A DNA stretch of 64,000 nt from an uncultured Clostridia bacterium (GTDB lineage: Bacteria > Bacillota > Clostridia > Oscillospirales > CAG-272). Numbering within the stretch: the stretch's first letter is position 1; each line of letters starts with the position of its first letter. The notes below the pieces were generated by a model. The model searched no databases. It had not been told where the DNA came from and saw nothing but the letters and a program-made list of their open reading frames with translations. The stretch spans positions 1 through 64,000 of the forward strand of contig CANRMP010000006.1 of NCBI GenBank assembly GCA_947631765.1, given 5' to 3'. Below are positions 50,056 through 59,465 of this stretch, piece by piece. A program made the translations under genes and the position numbers.

Positions 50056-52890
50056 ATGGCAAAGAAAATAGTTCACCTGATAAACGGTACCCACTGGGAC
50101 CGCGAGTGGCGTCACACTGCCGAGCAGAGCAAGCTCCGCCTTGTGGATCTTGTCGACAACATCATAAACCTGCTGGAGCAGAAGGAAAGCTACAATTATT
50201 TCTGCATTGACGGCGGAACAATCGTTATAGAGGACTATCTGACGATCCGTCCCGAAAACAAAGAGCGCATTGTTAACCTTATCAAGGCGGGGAGAATTAA
50301 AATAGTCAATTGGTACACTCTTCCCGAAACAAACACCGTAGCTCCCGAGGCGCTTATACGCAACCTGCTTCTCGGTCACAAAATGGCAGCGGAGCTTGGC
50401 GGCGGCATGAAATCGGGATACACCGCCACATCCTACGGTCAGCCCTCACAGCTTCCCCAGCTGTATAAGGGCTTCGGCATCGAAACCGCGATTTTCTACC
50501 GCGGAACCAACAAGCATGTGCTCACACCCCTGTTTAATTGGGAGAGCCCGGACGGTTCTACTATAAATACCCTGCGTACCTTTGACGAGGTCACAAGAAC
50601 CAACTGGTTCTTCTATGTGCACGGTCCGGCAGTGCTCGGAAAGGGACTTAAGGACCTTACCTACACATATGACATTACGCAAAAGCCCGTACACATGGCT
50701 GACACAAAGTCGTATGAAAAAGCCTTCACTCTGCTTCACGAGGACTTTGACTACATACACGACAAGGAGGTTCAAAAGCGTTCGCTTGACTATCTGCTTG
50801 CACAGGCTGAGCCTTACGCCATAGGTGAGCATATCCTTGCCCTTAACATGGAGGACAATGACGAGCCGTACAGATACCTGCCCGAGCTTGTCGCCGACAT
50901 GAACAAAATTTATGATGACGTCGAGATAAAGCAGGACACCATGGACGATTATATGGACGCCATCATTACCGCCGCCAAGGATAAGGCGACTCACAAGGGT
51001 GAGCTTCGCTACACCACCATGGAGTACAACAACTTCAACGCCCTGCTCGGAGCAACCCACTCTTCAAGAATCAAAATCAAGCTTTACAACGACGACGTTG
51101 AGAACAACCTTATAAATCTCGGCGAGCCTCTTGCCGCTTTAGCTTCGCTTTACGGCAAGGAATATCCCACGACAAACATTCAAAGAGCATGGCAGCACCT
51201 GTTAAAGAACCACGCCCACGACTCGATTTGCGGAGCGGCAGTCGACAGAGCGCACGAGGATATGATGTACAATTTCTCGCTCGCAAAGACGGTTGCCGAG
51301 GAGGTCACAAACAGGAGCGTTATCGCCCTCTTCTCGAATATCAATACAAGCGCAAGCTTCAAATCGACCGACCATATTCTCACCCTCTTCAATACCCTTC
51401 CCTATGAGCGCGAGGAGGTTGTGGAGCTTGTAATCGACACTCCCAAGGGCAAGGTTCAAGTTACCGACAACGGGCTCCAGGGCATGGCGGACTGCGGAGA
51501 CTTTTATGATATCGTCGACGCAAACGGCAATGTTCTTCCGTCTGTTGAGCTTTCAAGAGACGACATTTCAATAGGCGTTGAGAGAGAGCTTGACACAAAA
51601 TCGATTAAATTCAACGCAAACAGAAAGCGTGTGCTTGTCAAGGTCAAGGTTCCTCAGTGCGGATATACCACAATTGCCATGCGTATGCGTCCTCCGGTTT
51701 TCGCATATCATCCCGAAATCATGGAGAACAGAAAGCTTATCGCACGCGACGGCGGACTTCTTGAAAACGACAACCTCAAGGTAGTTATAAACAGCAACGG
51801 TACACTGACAATCACCGATAAGATTACCGGTCACACCGTTGAAAACGCAATGTACTATACCGACACAGGCGAGGTCGGAAGCGCGCACGCAAGCCAGACT
51901 CCCAAGAGAAACTGCGTTTATACCTCGCTCGGCAGCGCCGCAAAGATCACAATGCTCGAATCAAACGAGCTTCGCGGTGTGTATAAAATAGAGCTTTCAA
52001 TGACCCTTCCCGCCGCCGCAACAATCGACGGCCAGGACAGGACAAGGGAGATAAAGACCCTGCCGATAACCACAATTCTGACGCTTGAAAAGGATGCAAA
52101 ATATCTCAAAGTCAACACCAAGCTTGTAAATGAGATTCGCGACCACAAGCTTTGCGTCAACTTCCCGACGGGAATTGAAAAGGCGGACTTTGCGGATAGC
52201 GAGAGTGCATGGGATGTGGCAAGCCGTACAATCAAATGGAGAGATCATAAGGATAACTTCGAGGGCTTCTTCCCCTTCCAGCCGATGCAGAACTTTGTTG
52301 ACGTTTCGGACGGCAAAACAGGCTTTGCGGTGCTCACAAAGGGACTTCGTGAATACGAAATTCAGGACGACACCCTCCGCACAATGAAGATAACCCTCAT
52401 ACGCACACAGCGCGCCTACATGACCGCAAACAACAACATGACCTATGAAGAGCTTGACAAGTACACAGGTCAGCACTCCTTCGGAACAATGGAATACGAG
52501 TACGCTATTATGCCTCATGCTGGCAGTTGGTTTGACGCGGGCGTTCTCCAGGCGGCTTACGCCCACAAGGTCACAATCAAAGCGGTACAGGGCGTATACA
52601 GCGACACGGGCGTGCTTGCGGATACCGGTTCATTCCTTGAATTTAAGGCAAATGACAAGAGCCTCATGATCTCCGCTCTTAAACAGGCGGAGAGCGGCAA
52701 GGGCGTTACCCTGCGCGTTTGGAATACCACGGGTGTTTCCGAGACGGTAGACGTAAATACCATTCTGCCCGTTACAAGGATCACAAGGACGCGCCTTGAC
52801 GAAAAGGCAATTGAGGAGATCCCCGTAAAGGACGGCAAATTCAGCTTTACTTTGGGCGCTCACAAAATCGAAACCTTTATTCTCGAGTGA
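50056..52890 (+). CDS. GH38-family protein, noncanonical active site
   Basis: A 944-aa protein with the full GH38 alpha-mannosidase layout. The zinc motif GTHWDREW is at residues 11-18, the NHAHDSICG His motif is in the middle and C-terminal beta domains follow. No signal peptide, so cytosolic. The nucleophile segment, usually like GY-x-x-D-S-F-G, reads GYTATSYGQPSQLPQ, with Thr125 where Asp is expected. That Asp is also a zinc ligand in known enzymes. It may be a separate subgroup with another mechanism or substrate, or inactive. AACACGGAGG precedes the ATG. Confidence 0.88.
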   Translation: MAKKIVHLINGTHWDREWRHTAEQSKLRLVDLVDNIINLLEQKESYNYFCIDGGTIVIEDYLTIRPENKERIVNLIKAGRIKIVNWYTLPETNTVAPEALIRNLLLGHKMAAELGGGMKSGYTATSYGQPSQLPQLYKGFGIETAIFYRGTNKHVLTPLFNWESPDGSTINTLRTFDEVTRTNWFFYVHGPAVLGKGLKDLTYTYDITQKPVHMADTKSYEKAFTLLHEDFDYIHDKEVQKRSLDYLLAQAEPYAIGEHILALNMEDNDEPYRYLPELVADMNKIYDDVEIKQDTMDDYMDAIITAAKDKATHKGELRYTTMEYNNFNALLGATHSSRIKIKLYNDDVENNLINLGEPLAALASLYGKEYPTTNIQRAWQHLLKNHAHDSICGAAVDRAHEDMMYNFSLAKTVAEEVTNRSVIALFSNINTSASFKSTDHILTLFNTLPYEREEVVELVIDTPKGKVQVTDNGLQGMADCGDFYDIVDANGNVLPSVELSRDDISIGVERELDTKSIKFNANRKRVLVKVKVPQCGYTTIAMRMRPPVFAYHPEIMENRKLIARDGGLLENDNLKVVINSNGTLTITDKITGHTVENAMYYTDTGEVGSAHASQTPKRNCVYTSLGSAAKITMLESNELRGVYKIELSMTLPAAATIDGQDRTREIKTLPITTILTLEKDAKYLKVNTKLVNEIRDHKLCVNFPTGIEKADFADSESAWDVASRTIKWRDHKDNFEGFFPFQPMQNFVDVSDGKTGFAVLTKGLREYEIQDDTLRTMKITLIRTQRAYMTANNNMTYEELDKYTGQHSFGTMEYEYAIMPHAGSWFDAGVLQAAYAHKVTIKAVQGVYSDTGVLADTGSFLEFKANDKSLMISALKQAESGKGVTLRVWNTTGVSETVDVNTILPVTRITRTRLDEKAIEEIPVKDGKFSFTLGAHKIETFILE

Positions 52891-52920
52891 CAAAACAACA
52901 AACCGCAATATTGCAAACAG

Positions 52921-52953
52921 AACCGATGGGAGTCCCGTCTTCCGTCGGTTTTT
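52921..52953 (+). terminator. GH38 terminator
   Basis: AACCGATGG and CCGTCGGTT pair around a 12-nt loop, followed by TTTTT. It lies about 30 bp after the GH38 stop. Confidence 0.8.
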
Positions 52954-52997
52954 GCATTTTAGGCGCTAATGTTTGCAATAAGTTAAAAGAAAATATC

Positions 52998-53026
52998 TTG
53001 AAATCCAGCGCAAAATCATATATAAT
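52998..53026 (+). promoter_or_regulatory. promoter of the HAD gene
   Basis: TTGAAA, a 17-bp spacer and TATAAT, about 55 bp before the ATG at 53080. Confidence 0.7.
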
Positions 53027-53079
53027 ATGAAAGTACCGCCTAATTCGGGAAAAAACCTCTTCTGTGAAAGGAATTTAAT

Positions 53080-54072
53080 ATGTCAAAGATAATAATAAAA
53101 GATCTGGGAGAATTTGACAAAGACTGCGGTCTTGTTGAAATTGACAAGTGCAGCGACGGATTTAACGCTGTCGGTAAGGATGGAGTTGTAAAAATTTACG
53201 CTACGGGTGACCGCAAGGTGGAGCTGCTTTGCTACGCAGACCATACAGTAGCTTACGTTCTCTCGGCGATAGGACACCCCGCCTATTATCCGATACATCC
53301 GGTAAGCCTCAAAAAGCCGATAAAAGCGGTGCTTATGGACCTTGACGGCACAAGCGTCAGAAGCGAGGAATTTTGGATATGGATAATCGAAAAGTCAATT
53401 GCCTCGCTGCTGGGGGATGAAAGCTTCCGACTTGAAGAGGCAGACCTGCCTCACGTTTCGGGACATTCTGTATCCGAGCATCTGCAATATTGCATAAACA
53501 AATATTGCCCCGGCGCTCCTCTTGAAAAAGCGCGCGACTTTTACTTTATGCACACGCACAGAGAAATGAACGAGATAATGGAGGGCAGAGGCAAGGCGGG
53601 CGCCTTCACTCCCTCTCCCGGACTCAAACCGTTTCTCCTTCGCCTCAAAGAGCTCGGAATAAAAATCGGACTTGTCACAAGCGGACTTTACGAAAAGGCT
53701 TATCCCGAAATACTCTCCGCCTTCAACACTCTCGACATGGGCGACCCAAAAGCGTTTTACGACTGTATCATTTCCGCGGGCTTTCCCCTTCGAAAGGGCG
53801 AGGTGGGCACTCTCGGCGAGCTTTCGCCCAAGCCTCACCCCTGGCTTTACGCCGAGACCTGCTCGGTGGGGCTCGGAATACCCTTTGAAATGAGAGACCA
53901 CGTTATAGGGATTGAGGACAGCGGCGCCGGCGTTTGCTCCGTGCGCATTGCCGGCTACAATACCATAGGTTATGACGGAGGAAACATTATTTCCTCGGGA
54001 ACCAAGGCTATGTGCGGTAAATATATGTACAGCTTTGAAGAAATCCTTCGTTACATTGAGGAAAATATTTGA
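53080..54072 (+). CDS. HAD-superfamily phosphatase with extra N-domain
   Basis: A 330-aa protein. The HAD motif I is MDLDGTSVRS near residue 87; motif II is LVTSGLYEKA; the later Lys/Asp motifs are in LSPKPHPWLYAE and GIEDSGAGV. The first 80 residues form an extra domain (DLGEFDKDCGLVEIDKCSDG) that I do not recognise. The layout resembles beta-phosphoglucomutase and sugar-phosphatase types. It follows GH38 with its own promoter, so a sugar phosphate is a reasonable but unproven substrate. Confidence 0.85.
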   Translation: MSKIIIKDLGEFDKDCGLVEIDKCSDGFNAVGKDGVVKIYATGDRKVELLCYADHTVAYVLSAIGHPAYYPIHPVSLKKPIKAVLMDLDGTSVRSEEFWIWIIEKSIASLLGDESFRLEEADLPHVSGHSVSEHLQYCINKYCPGAPLEKARDFYFMHTHREMNEIMEGRGKAGAFTPSPGLKPFLLRLKELGIKIGLVTSGLYEKAYPEILSAFNTLDMGDPKAFYDCIISAGFPLRKGEVGTLGELSPKPHPWLYAETCSVGLGIPFEMRDHVIGIEDSGAGVCSVRIAGYNTIGYDGGNIISSGTKAMCGKYMYSFEEILRYIEENI

Positions 54073-54189
54073 CAAAAACCGTCGAAAAGCTTATATTTTA
54101 TGAGCTTTGGTTTTGACTCAAAAAAACTGCATATTATATGAAAAGCAATCGCTTTTTATAACATTTGCCGGAAAGGAACGATCAAAAAG

Positions 54190-54735
54190 ATGAAAATTAC
54201 ATTATACGGCGCGGCAAGCGACAAAATAGACACTGTATACAAGGATGCGGTTTATGAGCTTGGCATAGAAATGGCGAAAAGAAACCACACAATGATTTTC
54301 GGTGCGGGCGCCGGCGGTCTTATGGGAGCCGCCGCACGAGGCGTGACCTTCGGGGGAGGAAAAATAGTCGGAGTCACACCCCACTTTATGCACGAGTTTG
54401 AGCCGATTTACGCAAACTGCACCGAGCTTATAGATACCGAAACCATGTCTGAGCGCAAAAACATAATGGAAGAAATGGCTGACGCTTTTATAATCGTTCC
54501 GGGCGGTATCGGAACCTTTGACGAGTTCTTTCAGATAATAACCCTTAAGGTGCTCGGCAGACACGATAAGCCTATCATTTTATTTAACGTAAACGGTTTT
54601 TGGGACAATATGCTTTCTGTTATCGGCTCGGATATATTCAAAGGCTTTATAAATATAAGCGTTGCCTCGGTATTTACTGTCTGCGAATCGGCAAAAGGAG
54701 CAATCGACGCGCTGGAGGCGCTTGTCAACAAATAA
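54190..54735 (+). CDS. LOG-family nucleotide phosphoribohydrolase
   Basis: A 181-aa protein of the LOG / lysine decarboxylase-like family, now known mostly as nucleoside 5'-monophosphate phosphoribohydrolases. GAGAGGLMGAAARG and PGGIGTFDEFFQ are the nucleotide-binding motifs; the latter matches the diagnostic PGGxGTxxE. Cytosolic. GGAAAGGAACG precedes the ATG. A terminator follows its stop. Substrate in this organism is unknown. Confidence 0.88.
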   Translation: MKITLYGAASDKIDTVYKDAVYELGIEMAKRNHTMIFGAGAGGLMGAAARGVTFGGGKIVGVTPHFMHEFEPIYANCTELIDTETMSERKNIMEEMADAFIIVPGGIGTFDEFFQIITLKVLGRHDKPIILFNVNGFWDNMLSVIGSDIFKGFINISVASVFTVCESAKGAIDALEALVNK

Positions 54736-54758
54736 AAACAATTTAAAAAAGTTTTAGC

Positions 54759-54803
54759 GAGCTCGGGGGAGCTTTTATTAAAAGGTCCCCCGACTCTTTT
54801 TTT
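54759..54803 (+). terminator. terminator after the LOG gene
   Basis: GAGCTCGGGGGA and TCCCCCGACTC pair around a loop of about 15 nt, then a long T-run. Confidence 0.85.
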
Positions 54804-54905
54804 AATATTTTTTAAACAAAGCTCAAAAATTTCTCAAACAATCGGGATGTACAATACAGTCAACAAGTGAGCTGTCACAAAAATTTAGAAAAGGAGCAAA
54901 CGACA

Positions 54906-55124
54906 ATGGCAAACTTTTTGAAAAACGCATTTCACGATATGAAGGAGAGCGCAAAGCGCCAGCACGAGATCGACAAGGCTAATTTTGAGGCCACAAAGAT
55001 GGAATCCTCCATCGCAGTCGGCAAAGCGAAACGCAAGGCCGAGCAGGAGCAGCAGCTTGAAGCGGCATTGGCGCGCAAAAAGGCGGCGCAGGAACAGTAC
55101 GACGCCGCAAAAGGCAAAAAGTAA
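54906..55124 (+). CDS. 72-aa charged coiled-coil protein
   Basis: Small protein, almost all helix, from MANFLKNAFHDMKESAKRQ to YDAAKGKK. Rich in Lys, Glu, Ala and Gln, and no membrane segment. AAAAGGAG precedes the ATG at 54906; the ORF track is 13 codons longer. It sits 61 bp before the ABC operon in the same direction. I do not recognise its function; a regulatory or structural partner of the transporter is possible. Confidence 0.75.
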   Translation: MANFLKNAFHDMKESAKRQHEIDKANFEATKMESSIAVGKAKRKAEQEQQLEAALARKKAAQEQYDAAKGKK

Positions 55125-55185
55125 TTCCGTAAGAAAGGGCGGTGTTTATCGCCCTTTCAGCGTAAGCAAAGAAGGAGGCAGGCAA

Positions 55186-56085
55186 ATGAACGCAATCGAA
55201 ATTCGGGGGCTCAGCAAGAGCTTCCGCGGGCTGTATGCCGTGGACAACCTGAACATGACTGTTCCCGTGGGAGCCATTTACGGCTTCATCGGAGAAAACG
55301 GCAGCGGCAAATCCACCACGGAGAAGCTAATCTGCGGCCATCTGGTGCCGGACAAGGGCAGTATCAAATTATTCGACAGGCCGTACACGGACGCGGGGGT
55401 GCGTGTCCGTGTGGGTGCGCTCATTGAGAACACCGGCTGTTTTCCAAATTCCAGCGTGTGGGACAACCTGATGATGCAGGCCATCAACCTGGGACTTTCC
55501 GACCGGGCGGGCGAGATCGACCGGGTACTGCGGATCGTCCGTATGGAGGATAACGCAAAGCTGAAATTCAAAAAATGTTCTCTCGGCATGAAGCAGCGCA
55601 TCGGCATCGCCATGGCCCTGCTGGGCGACCCCGCCCTGCTGATTTTGGACGAGCCTATCAACGGCTTGGACGCCGATGGCATGAGAATGATGCGGGAGAT
55701 ACTCGTGGACATCACCCAACAGTATGGCTGCACCGTACTCATTTCCTCCCACATCTTAGGCGAGCTTGAGAAGATCGCCACCCACTACGGTATTATCCGA
55801 CAGGGCAAAATGATCCAAGAGCTTTCCGCAAAGGATTTGGAAGGCCGTGCAAAGGTGTTTACCTCGCTGAAAACACAGAATATGCAGGGAGCTTTCGGAT
55901 TCCTGCGGCAGAAGTTTCCCGATGTTCGGGCAGAGGACGGCTATATCCGTATTTACGATGTAGATGATACGGAGGGCATTGTGGGACTTTTGATGCAAAA
56001 CAACTTCCCGGTCAGAGAAATCAAAAAGAACAAGATCGGTCTGGAAGAATACTACATCGAATTGATGAGTAAAAAGGAGGCGTGA
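55186..56085 (+). CDS. ABC transporter ATPase 1 (BcrA-like)
   Basis: ATP-binding subunit of 299 aa. Walker A is GENGSGKST, the signature LGMKQRIG, and Walker B ILDEPINGLD. A C-terminal extension of about 80 residues, as in BcrA/NatA types, ends in LEEYYIELM. GAAGGAGGC sets the start at 55186; the ORF track begins 67 codons early. It precedes a permease and a paralogous pair. Such exporters often give resistance to peptide antibiotics, which is inference here. Confidence 0.92.
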   Translation: MNAIEIRGLSKSFRGLYAVDNLNMTVPVGAIYGFIGENGSGKSTTEKLICGHLVPDKGSIKLFDRPYTDAGVRVRVGALIENTGCFPNSSVWDNLMMQAINLGLSDRAGEIDRVLRIVRMEDNAKLKFKKCSLGMKQRIGIAMALLGDPALLILDEPINGLDADGMRMMREILVDITQQYGCTVLISSHILGELEKIATHYGIIRQGKMIQELSAKDLEGRAKVFTSLKTQNMQGAFGFLRQKFPDVRAEDGYIRIYDVDDTEGIVGLLMQNNFPVREIKKNKIGLEEYYIELMSKKEA

Positions 56086-56089
56086 GAAG

Positions 56090-56905
56090 ATGGCACAGAC
56101 ACACGAACTGAAATTTGAAAATCCCAGCTTTGCCAAGCGAATCAAGGGTATGCTGGGTGTGGATTTCTACCGGCTGTTCCATACGCCGATGTACTATATC
56201 TTCCTGGCCATTGCCGCAATCATACCGGCCATGATCGTCAGCATGACGGGAGCAGACGGCGGCCAGACCATGTACACAAATGTCTGGAACATTGTGGCGG
56301 CGGATTCCCCGCGCTACATTGTCCATAACATCGGCGAATATGCCAACATGAATATGGTGTTTATCTTCGGCGGCATCATGGTATCCATCTTCATCGGCCA
56401 CGACTATCGCAGCGGCTATGTGAAGCAGCTTTTCACCACCCACGCCAAAAAGCGGGATTACATGATCTCAAAATCTCTGGTCAGCGCCTTCTCCATGGCG
56501 TGTATGTGCGTGACCTATCTCATCGGCGGCGTGGTCGGCGGAATGATCTCAGGGCTGTCATTTGAGGTCAACATCAGTTCGCTGCTCATCGCCATTCTCG
56601 GCAAAGTTGTCATGAGCCTTGGCTGGGCAAGCCTCTACACTTTCCTCAATGTGATTTTCCGGCGCTACTTCGGAATTTCCGTGGCGGCTTCGTTCTTCAT
56701 CGGCACAGGTATTCCTATCATCGGCGCGGCGGCGATTATCGGCAACAATTCGCTTCTCAACGTGTTCCTGTACGGTTCTTCGGTGTATGCTTGCCTTTCC
56801 AGCAATATTGTAACCATGCTCGTGTGCGCCGTTGTTTCCGTAGCATGGACCGTCATTTATAATCTGCTCGGCTCCCTTGTGCTGTCGAGATGCGATGTGT
56901 ATTAA
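56090..56905 (+). CDS. ABC-2 type permease 1
   Basis: A 271-aa membrane protein with about six helices (for instance MYYIFLAIAAIIPAMIVSM and GGIMVSIFIGHDYRSGYVKQ). FIGHDYRSG is a conserved motif also present, as VAEDFRSGYAK, in permease 2. It starts 4 bp after ATPase 1 and should form the membrane half of that transporter. Substrate unknown. Confidence 0.88.
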   Translation: MAQTHELKFENPSFAKRIKGMLGVDFYRLFHTPMYYIFLAIAAIIPAMIVSMTGADGGQTMYTNVWNIVAADSPRYIVHNIGEYANMNMVFIFGGIMVSIFIGHDYRSGYVKQLFTTHAKKRDYMISKSLVSAFSMACMCVTYLIGGVVGGMISGLSFEVNISSLLIAILGKVVMSLGWASLYTFLNVIFRRYFGISVAASFFIGTGIPIIGAAAIIGNNSLLNVFLYGSSVYACLSSNIVTMLVCAVVSVAWTVIYNLLGSLVLSRCDVY

Positions 56906-56918
56906 GGAGGTGGCAGGC

Positions 56919-57821
56919 ATGAATGCAATCGAAATCAGAGGACTTACAAAAAACTTTGGCAGTAAGCAAGCCTTAAAAGGGCTGAATATGACCGTCCCCG
57001 CCGGCGCGATCTACGGCTTTATCGGGGAAAACGGCTCCGGAAAATCCACAACCGAGAAGCTCATCTGCGGTCTGATGCCGTCAAGCGGCGGCACCATCAA
57101 GCTCTATGGGCGCGATTACACGGACCCGGATGTGCGGGCAAAGATCGGCGTGCTGATCGAAGCGCCCGGCTGTTTCCCAAACATGAGCGTATGGGGCAAT
57201 ATGATGCTGCAGGCGGCAAACCTTGGCCTGAAAAAGCCGGAAGAAGAAATCGGCAAGATCCTGAAGCTGGTCCGCATGGAGGGCGCGGCCTCCAACAAAT
57301 TCAAGAACTGCTCCCTCGGCATGAAGCAGCGCATCGGCATCGCCATGGCGCTGCTGGGCGACCCGGCCCTGCTGGTGCTGGACGAACCCATCAACGGTCT
57401 GGACGCGGACGGGATGCGGATCATGCGGGAGGTGCTGACGGACATTACGAAGGATAAAAACCGCACCGTGCTGATTTCTTCCCACATTCTGGGCGAACTG
57501 GAAAAGATCGCCACACATTACGGGATCATCCGGGGCGGCAGGATGATCGAAGAAATGACCGCCGAAGAATTGGACGCGGGCTGCCGCACCTATATCTACC
57601 TGCAAGCGGCAGAGAGGAACCGGGCGAAGGCGCTGCTGTCCTGTAAATACGCCCGCGTGGAGGAAGATGAAAGCGACTATATCCGTGTGTACGACGAGGC
57701 ACGGGCGGAGGAAATCGTTTCCTATCTCTATGAAAGCGGCATTACGGTCAGCGAGATCGGTACATCGAAAATCGGTCTTGAAGAATACTACATAGACCTC
57801 ATGAAAGAAAGGAGGGCGTGA
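56919..57821 (+). CDS. ABC transporter ATPase 2 (paralogue of ATPase 1)
   Basis: A 300-aa ATPase closely similar to the one at 55186. It has the same MNAIEIRGL start, Walker A GENGSGKST, signature LGMKQRIG, Walker B VLDEPINGLD and end LEEYYIDLM. The pair looks like a tandem duplication of an ATPase-permease unit. The start at 56919 follows AAGGAGGTGGCAGGC. It likely works with the permease at 57825, perhaps as a heterodimer with ATPase 1. Confidence 0.92.
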   Translation: MNAIEIRGLTKNFGSKQALKGLNMTVPAGAIYGFIGENGSGKSTTEKLICGLMPSSGGTIKLYGRDYTDPDVRAKIGVLIEAPGCFPNMSVWGNMMLQAANLGLKKPEEEIGKILKLVRMEGAASNKFKNCSLGMKQRIGIAMALLGDPALLVLDEPINGLDADGMRIMREVLTDITKDKNRTVLISSHILGELEKIATHYGIIRGGRMIEEMTAEELDAGCRTYIYLQAAERNRAKALLSCKYARVEEDESDYIRVYDEARAEEIVSYLYESGITVSEIGTSKIGLEEYYIDLMKERRA

Positions 57822-57824
57822 ACC

Positions 57825-58619
57825 ATGGCAGGGAAGGCGAGAAAAACAAATCGGGTAAAAAGTATGCTGGCGGTGGATTTACGCCGGATGTTTACGACAC
57901 GGTTTCTCTATATCATGATAGGTATTTGCCTCGTTATGCCGATCCTCATTCTCGTGATGACAACGATGATGGACGGCAGCGTAACGGTCGATCCGCAGAC
58001 CGGCGAGGAAACAGTCATGGAGGGCTTCAAAAACACCTGGCAGACCATTGGCTCACTTCCGGGCGAAGGTGGCATGATGGACATGAGCCTGACGAGTATG
58101 TGCAACATCAATATGCTCTATTTCTTCGTTGTCATCCTGGTGGGAGTATTCGTGGCGGAGGACTTCCGCAGCGGGTACGCGAAAAATATCTTCACCGTCC
58201 GGGCGCAAAAGGGAAGTTATGTAATCTCCAAAACGGTGGTATGCTTCATCGGTAGCGTTCTGATGTTCCTCGCCTACTTCACCGGAGCGATTTTTGGCGG
58301 AGCCATAGCTGGATTGCCTTTTGACTGGGCGGGATTCGGCATAGGCGGTGTGGTCATGAGTATGCTGTCAAAGCTCTTTATGGTGGCTGTTTTTGTGGGG
58401 ATCAGCTTGCTTGTCAGCGTTGCGGCCAAAAGCAAAACATGGCTTTCCATTGTAGGCGGACTTATGGCTTCCATGCTGCTCTACACGATGGTGCCCATGA
58501 TCACGCCGCTGGATTCCGGTATCATGAACGTGATCCTGTGTCTTGCGGGCGGCATACTGTTCAGCATCGGCCTTGGTGCAGTAAGTAAGATCGTGCTGAA
58601 TAAGACAAGTTTGGTATGA
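57825..58619 (+). CDS. ABC-2 type permease 2
   Basis: A 264-aa membrane protein with six helices or so (FLYIMIGICLVMPILILVM, FFVVILVGVFVAEDFRSG). Similar in layout to permease 1 but with an outer loop (DPQTGEETVMEGFKNT). It lies 3 bp after ATPase 2. A terminator follows it, so the two-component genes have their own transcript. Confidence 0.88.
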   Translation: MAGKARKTNRVKSMLAVDLRRMFTTRFLYIMIGICLVMPILILVMTTMMDGSVTVDPQTGEETVMEGFKNTWQTIGSLPGEGGMMDMSLTSMCNINMLYFFVVILVGVFVAEDFRSGYAKNIFTVRAQKGSYVISKTVVCFIGSVLMFLAYFTGAIFGGAIAGLPFDWAGFGIGGVVMSMLSKLFMVAVFVGISLLVSVAAKSKTWLSIVGGLMASMLLYTMVPMITPLDSGIMNVILCLAGGILFSIGLGAVSKIVLNKTSLV

Positions 58620-58632
58620 TTGGATCATCGGC

Positions 58633-58683
58633 GAAAGAGCGGGTCGGATCATCAGATTCGCCTCGCTCTTTCAAAATTTTTTG
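58633..58683 (+). terminator. terminator of the ABC operon
   Basis: GAAAGAGCG and CGCTCTTTC are 9-bp arms with a 22-nt loop, followed by AAAATTTTTT. It separates the transporter from the response regulator. Confidence 0.75.
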
Positions 58684-58769
58684 AAAAAAGTCAAAACGCA
58701 AACAAAACTTTAACATTTGGGTGCTACAATATGTTACAATAAGATAAAAGCTTTTCAAAGGAGCGCCCT

Positions 58770-59465
58770 ATGTTTAAGATATTGGTTTTGGAAGATGACA
58801 AGGACTTAAACCGCACAGTCTGTTCATTCTTGAACGCGAGCGGCTATAAGGCAATAGGCTGCCTGAATGCAAACGAAGCCTACAACGCCATGTATGAAAA
58901 CGTCTTTGACCTGATTGTATCGGATATTATGTTGCCAGGTATTGACGGCTATGAATTTGCAAAAACCGTGCGCTCCTTAAACGAAGAGATCCCCATTTTG
59001 TTTATGACGGCGCGGGACGATTTTGCCTCAAAACAGCGCGGCTACAGAATCGGTATTGACGATTATATGATAAAGCCCATTGACCTTGACGAGCTTTTTC
59101 TGCGGATCGGCGCCCTGCTTCGAAGGGCAAAAATCGCCGCCTCCCACAAGCTCGAAATAGGCAAGCTTAAGCTCGACATGGACGAGCGCACGGCAGTTTA
59201 CGGCGGCGAGGACATACCCGGGGAAGCTCCAAGGGAAATTCCCCTTACAACTCGGGAGTTCAATATTATTTACAAGCTCCTTTCTTATCCCGGCAAGACC
59301 TTCACCCGCACCCAGCTTATGGACGAGTTTTGGGATGCGGAGACGAACACCGCGCCGAGAGCGGTCGACGTTTATATGACAAAGCTGCGCGCTAAATTTG
59401 AAGCGTGCGATGAATTTGAGCTAAAAACCGTTCACGGGCTCGGCTATAAGGCGGTGATAAAATGA
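58770..59465 (+). CDS. OmpR-type response regulator
   Basis: A 231-aa two-domain regulator. The receiver has DLIVSDIMLPGIDGYEF with the phosphorylated Asp, and DYMIKPID with the conserved Lys. The C-terminal winged helix ends in TVHGLGYKAV. An extended -10 (TGCTACAAT near 58722-58730) is a possible promoter. It overlaps the kinase start by ATGA. The neighbouring ABC operon is the probable target, as for other antimicrobial-peptide sensing systems. Confidence 0.93.
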   Translation: MFKILVLEDDKDLNRTVCSFLNASGYKAIGCLNANEAYNAMYENVFDLIVSDIMLPGIDGYEFAKTVRSLNEEIPILFMTARDDFASKQRGYRIGIDDYMIKPIDLDELFLRIGALLRRAKIAASHKLEIGKLKLDMDERTAVYGGEDIPGEAPREIPLTTREFNIIYKLLSYPGKTFTRTQLMDEFWDAETNTAPRAVDVYMTKLRAKFEACDEFELKTVHGLGYKAVIK

